Both the position numbers and the translations under genes were made by a program. Below are positions 60,924 to 64,000 of a stretch of 64,000 nt of DNA, one piece after another. Numbering within the stretch: position 1 is the first letter of the stretch; each line of letters begins with the position of its first letter. Source of the DNA: Mycolicibacterium sp. TY81 (GTDB lineage: Bacteria; Actinomycetota; Actinomycetes; Mycobacteriales; Mycobacteriaceae); the NCBI RefSeq assembly GCF_018326285.1, contig NZ_AP023362.1, positions 5,704,001 to 5,768,000 of the forward strand. The letters are read 5' to 3'. Below the pieces are notes generated by a model. It was given only the letters and a program-made list of their open reading frames with translations. It was not told the DNA's origin and searched no databases.

Positions 60924-63497
60924 CTACGGCGCGGCGGTCACCACGACCTGAACGAGACCGGTGTCGGCGTCCGACGCGATCACCAATGTCGGTGCGTTCG
61001 CGGCCGAGACGACGTGGCCGCCGGTGACGCTGACGGTGTACCCGTTCGGGTAGGCGATGGCCGGCACCGACATGGCGCTCAACGAGCCGGCCGCGAAGTT
61101 ACCCGAACCGTCCGCCTTGGCGGTCGAGTAACTGAAAGTGAAGGCGCCATTGGCATTTGACAGCTTGAGCGGCGTACCGGACACTGCCTGTGGATACGGC
61201 GCGGCCAGCACCTGCAGGTTGCCGGTGTTGATGTTGTCGCCGGTCGGCGGCAGGGCCGGGTCGTAGACCACCGCCTCGCCGTCGGTGCTGCCGCTGGTGG
61301 TGATGTCACCGACACCGGAGTAGGCCCATTCGGACCAGCTCATCAGGTACCGGTCGGCGGCATTCATCTCGGCTCTCAGATCCGATGGCAGGTGGGAGGC
61401 GCCGAATTCGTCCATGAACACCGGGATGTTGTTGGCTTTCCCGTAGGCGTGCGCGGTGGCGGCCTGCTGCGTGGCCAGCCATCCGCAGATGCTGCTGGTG
61501 GCCGAGCCGGCGCAATAGTCATGAAACGCCAGAACGACTTTCGCGTCGTCGATGGTGCCCAACTGGATGGGTAGGCCGAGGATCGCGGGAACTTCGGACA
61601 CCGCGGGATTGGCGGGTTCGACGAAGAGCGCGGTGTTCGGATCGACGGCCCGGATGGCGGCGGCCACCTGGTTGTACATCGGCGTCAGCTGCTGAGTCGC
61701 GTAGAACGGACTCCCCAGCAGCGTCGGCAACCACGACGTGCCCGGGAAGGGTTCGTTCATGATGTCGTACCCGATGACGCTGGTGTTGCCGGCGACGGCG
61801 GCAGCGACCGTCTCCCAGGCCTTGGCGTAGTTGTCCTCGAGGCCGATTCCGTTGGCGGCAGTTGTGTTGTTCCAGAAGCCATCCCACGCCGCGGTCTCGG
61901 CGGGGTTCAGGTAGTAGCTGCCGGGGAAACCGAAACTCCGGTTGGGCAGCCAACCGGTCTTGGTTGCCCACTCCGGAGCGCCTTCGCCGCCGAGAGATGC
62001 GCTGTAGAGGTCCTGGTGCATGTCGATGATCGTGTAGATGCCGTGCGCCGCGAGCATGTCGACGGTCTGCCGGATCGAGTCGACATAGGCGGTGTCGTAC
62101 ACGCCGGGCTGGGGTTCGACCCCGGCCCAGATGACCCCGAGCCGCACCACGTTGAAACCGTTGGCCGCCAGGAATGCGGCGTCGTCCTCGCTGAATCCGC
62201 TGGCCGCCGGATCGTAGGGCGCCAGCTTGTACACCTCGTTGAACCCGTGCAGCAGGACGACCTGCCCGTCGCTGTTGGTCAGCCAGACGCCGGTCGGCGT
62301 CACGGACAGCATGGAGCTGTTCACGCCGGTCTGCACGAGGGTGGCGCCGGTACCGGACTTGCCGACCGCGCCGTGGTTGCCCAGCAGGCCCGCGTTGCCG
62401 CCGGCGCCGCCGAGCGCCGGCAGGCCCGTGGAGCTGCCGCCGACGCCGCTGTTTCCGGCGCCGCCGCCGCCACCACCGATACCCAGGATGAAGGCACCGT
62501 TGCCGCCGTTCCCGCCGCGGCCGCCGTCGGCCCCGTCGCCGCCGCGGCCACCACCGCCGCCGGCGCCGAACAGCAGACCGCGCCCGTTTCCGCCCTTGCC
62601 GCCCGGCCCTCCGGTGCCGCCGGCCTGGGCACCGCCCGCACCGCCATGGCCGCCGATACCCATCAGCATGCCGCCTGGGCCACCGGCGCCGCCCGATGCT
62701 CCGGCGCCCCCGGAACCGCCGCGCCCGCCGTTGCCGACCATGCCCGCCGCGCCGCCGTTGCCGCCGCGGACCGCGGCATCGGTGCTGTCCCAGCCGGCGC
62801 CGCCGTCTCCGAACAACCATCCTCCCGCGGTGCCGTCGGGTGCGGTCGCGGTGCCGGTGCGGCCGTTGCCGATCACGTAGGTGCCGGCCAGTCGGTTGAT
62901 GACGCCGTCCACGCCCTGCCCTAGCGGACTGTTGATCCAGCCTTGGATGCCGGTGTGGAGCGGGTTGTAGATCACCGCCTGGAACCACCCGGCCGCGTTG
63001 GTGGGTAGGGCCGGCACGGCGCTCGGCGCCGCCTGTGTCGCCGCGGAGGGGAGCGTCGCGGCGACAGTGGTGGCGCTGGTGCTGGTGGCCTGTGGGGTCA
63101 CCGCAGGCGCTGCGGACGCCGCCTTGGCCGCTGACTTCGGTTTGGGGACAACGGGATTCGACGGGGTCTGGGGTCGCGATGACGACGCGCCGGTGGTCGG
63201 TGCGGCCGTGCGGTGCGACCGTTCACCGGCCGAACTCGCCGCAGGTTTGGTGCGGACGGGGGAGCGGGTGCCGCTCGAGCGGGGCGGTGCGGAACGCGCC
63301 GGTCGGCCGGTGGGCGGGGCTGAACTGTCGCTGCCGGCGTGCGCCGCGGCACTGGCCGCCGAGGCGGCGGGACTGCTTGCCCCGTCGTGGCCGGGTTCGT
63401 TGTCCGCCCATGCGACGGCGGTCCCGGTGGTGAGTGCTGCCCCGATGATGGCCGCCGCGAGTCCGCCGACGCCGTACCAGCCGGCGCTTACCGTCAT
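60924..63497 (-). CDS. PGRS-like Gly-rich protein fused to family-5 glycoside hydrolase
   Basis: This 857-residue protein has a signal peptide (MTVSAGWYGVGGLAAAIIGA), an Ala/Pro-rich linker, a PGRS-like region with GNGGAAGMVGNGGRGGSGG-type repeats (about 225-430), a GH5 domain with acid/base Glu in GYDIMNEPFPG and nucleophile Glu in FMDEFGASHLP, and a beta-rich C-terminus. ATG 63497. No PE domain precedes the PGRS region. The hydrolase may act on cellulose-like or glycolipid substrates. Confidence 0.85.
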   Translation of the reverse strand: MTVSAGWYGVGGLAAAIIGAALTTGTAVAWADNEPGHDGASSPAASAASAAAHAGSDSSAPPTGRPARSAPPRSSGTRSPVRTKPAASSAGERSHRTAAPTTGASSSRPQTPSNPVVPKPKSAAKAASAAPAVTPQATSTSATTVAATLPSAATQAAPSAVPALPTNAAGWFQAVIYNPLHTGIQGWINSPLGQGVDGVINRLAGTYVIGNGRTGTATAPDGTAGGWLFGDGGAGWDSTDAAVRGGNGGAAGMVGNGGRGGSGGAGASGGAGGPGGMLMGIGGHGGAGGAQAGGTGGPGGKGGNGRGLLFGAGGGGGRGGDGADGGRGGNGGNGAFILGIGGGGGGAGNSGVGGSSTGLPALGGAGGNAGLLGNHGAVGKSGTGATLVQTGVNSSMLSVTPTGVWLTNSDGQVVLLHGFNEVYKLAPYDPAASGFSEDDAAFLAANGFNVVRLGVIWAGVEPQPGVYDTAYVDSIRQTVDMLAAHGIYTIIDMHQDLYSASLGGEGAPEWATKTGWLPNRSFGFPGSYYLNPAETAAWDGFWNNTTAANGIGLEDNYAKAWETVAAAVAGNTSVIGYDIMNEPFPGTSWLPTLLGSPFYATQQLTPMYNQVAAAIRAVDPNTALFVEPANPAVSEVPAILGLPIQLGTIDDAKVVLAFHDYCAGSATSSICGWLATQQAATAHAYGKANNIPVFMDEFGASHLPSDLRAEMNAADRYLMSWSEWAYSGVGDITTSGSTDGEAVVYDPALPPTGDNINTGNLQVLAAPYPQAVSGTPLKLSNANGAFTFSYSTAKADGSGNFAAGSLSAMSVPAIAYPNGYTVSVTGGHVVSAANAPTLVIASDADTGLVQVVVTAAP

Positions 63498-63589
63498 TGC
63501 TCGTGTATACGTGACGGGTCCGTGCGCTGCGGCCAAAATGGCGCGGCTGTCTGAATTTGAGGACGCCCGCAGCCGCTCGGCCACGAACG

Positions 63590-63627
63590 GATTCGGGCCC
63601 GTCAACCGGAGTTGACGGGCCCGAATC
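63590..63627. terminator. Strong bidirectional hairpin
   Basis: A perfect 16-bp stem (63590-63605 with 63612-63627) over a 6-nt loop lies just downstream of the right-edge gene and upstream of the GH5 gene's promoter. It should end transcription of the right-edge gene. Confidence 0.75.
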
Positions 63628-63633
63628 AGTTGT

Positions 63634-64000
63634 TCAGTTGGCGGGTGCCGGCGGAACCGGCGGCACCGGTGCCCCAGGCGGGGGCGGGACATCGGCGGGG
63701 TCCGGACGGAACTCCACCAGGCCCGGCGGGATGTTGGTCCCGGGAGGCGGTGCCGTGCCGGGCAGGGATTCACCGAGCTGTTCGCGCGGCATCTGCCCGA
63801 GCAGTCCGCCCTTCAGGCGACCGTCGCGGTACATGTCGATGTAGCGACCCAGCCACGTACGCCCGTTGACGTCGGCGTTCTCCTCACCGGGTTCGACGTC
63901 GAACTGCTCGCACTTACCGGGAGCCGACGGCTTGATGCACTGCTGCGGGCCGTAGGCGTTGTTGAAGGCCCGGAGATTCGGTGTCGTGACGGGCGAGGGC
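63634..64000 (-). CDS. C-terminal part of an exported protein (partial)
   Basis: The minus-strand frame is open to the window edge and reads PNLRAFNNAYGPQQCIKPSA, EPGEENADVNGRTWLGRYID and MYRDGRLKGGLLGQMPREQL, then a Pro-rich tail (PPPGTNIPPGLVEFRPDPAD, PPPPGAPVPPVPPAPAN). The mixture of conserved segment and Pro-rich tail is typical of mycobacterial exported or Mce-like proteins, but the N-terminus is outside and I cannot name the family. Confidence 0.6.
   Translation of the reverse strand, partial: PSPVTTPNLRAFNNAYGPQQCIKPSAPGKCEQFDVEPGEENADVNGRTWLGRYIDMYRDGRLKGGLLGQMPREQLGESLPGTAPPPGTNIPPGLVEFRPDPADVPPPPGAPVPPVPPAPAN

Noticed and set aside
62016-62924. Long plus-strand frames over the PGRS-like region, including a Pro-rich 217-codon one
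   Set aside because: They are the complement of Gly-rich repeats, which automatically gives Pro- or Ala-rich open frames.

Overview
The window is high-GC DNA from a mycobacterium, probably a fast-growing Mycolicibacterium-type species. The best evidence is the backbone block pstB (phoT), phoU (phoY2), an LCP ligase, dus, desA1, a TetR regulator and a DUF2236 protein (about 17.9-28.2 kb), which follows the M. tuberculosis Rv0820-Rv0826 order as I recall it. A Gly-rich PGRS-like protein, an EspC-type ESX substrate and a DesA-type desaturase fit the same group.

Region 1 (1-17.6 kb) is accessory DNA around a disturbed phosphate-uptake locus. It holds the end of a pstA, a complete pstB, an atypical winged-helix response regulator coupled to a five-repeat helicase-associated (HA) protein, a five-gene arsenic operon (arsR, acr3, mycothiol-type arsC, GNAT, second arsC) with a FAD disulfide reductase, a DUF6602-like gene, a pstS, and a cluster of toxin-antitoxin or defence-like genes. 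Two nested IS3-family elements follow, and the outer one splits a small gene. The region ends at a sharp junction with a 5'-truncated pstA, after which a second pstB begins. Phosphate uptake and arsenate detoxification are therefore physically linked, and one pst operon has been broken.

Region 2 (17.9-35.3 kb) is mostly chromosomal backbone: pstB/phoU, a DUF559 nuclease-like gene between two matching palindromes, a divergent MarR/quinone reductase pair, cell-wall and lipid genes (LCP, desA1, FadD, two SDRs, one of them frameshifted), a truncated haemoglobin, a Ser/Thr kinase, a CmtR-like sensor with a CDF-like transporter, and a MerR regulator with a perfect operator palindrome.

Region 3 (35.3-51.3 kb) is a tRNA cluster (Lys, Glu, Asp, Phe) and a 15.5-kb integrated element in tRNA-Phe, bounded by 43-bp direct repeats. 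It has integrase, repressor, excisionase, a DUF2742 gene, a replication-type ATPase carrying iteron-like palindromes, small Zn-finger and HTH genes, a frameshifted HK97-type capsid, a very long tape measure with a peptidase domain, a methyltransferase, a second integrase, a small-terminase-like gene and a second excisionase-like gene. No portal, large terminase or tail-tube gene is visible, so it is a decayed prophage or a phage satellite.

Region 4 (51.3-64 kb) contains a small secreted protein, a type VII secretion polymorphic-toxin cassette (EspC-like protein, Tox-REase-5-type toxin, Imm52-type immunity protein, DUF6882-like protein), neighbouring membrane genes that share a promoter motif with it, several conserved mycobacterial genes, an exported histidine-phosphatase-like protein, and a PGRS-like protein fused to a family-5 glycoside hydrolase. 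It ends in a truncated exported-protein gene.
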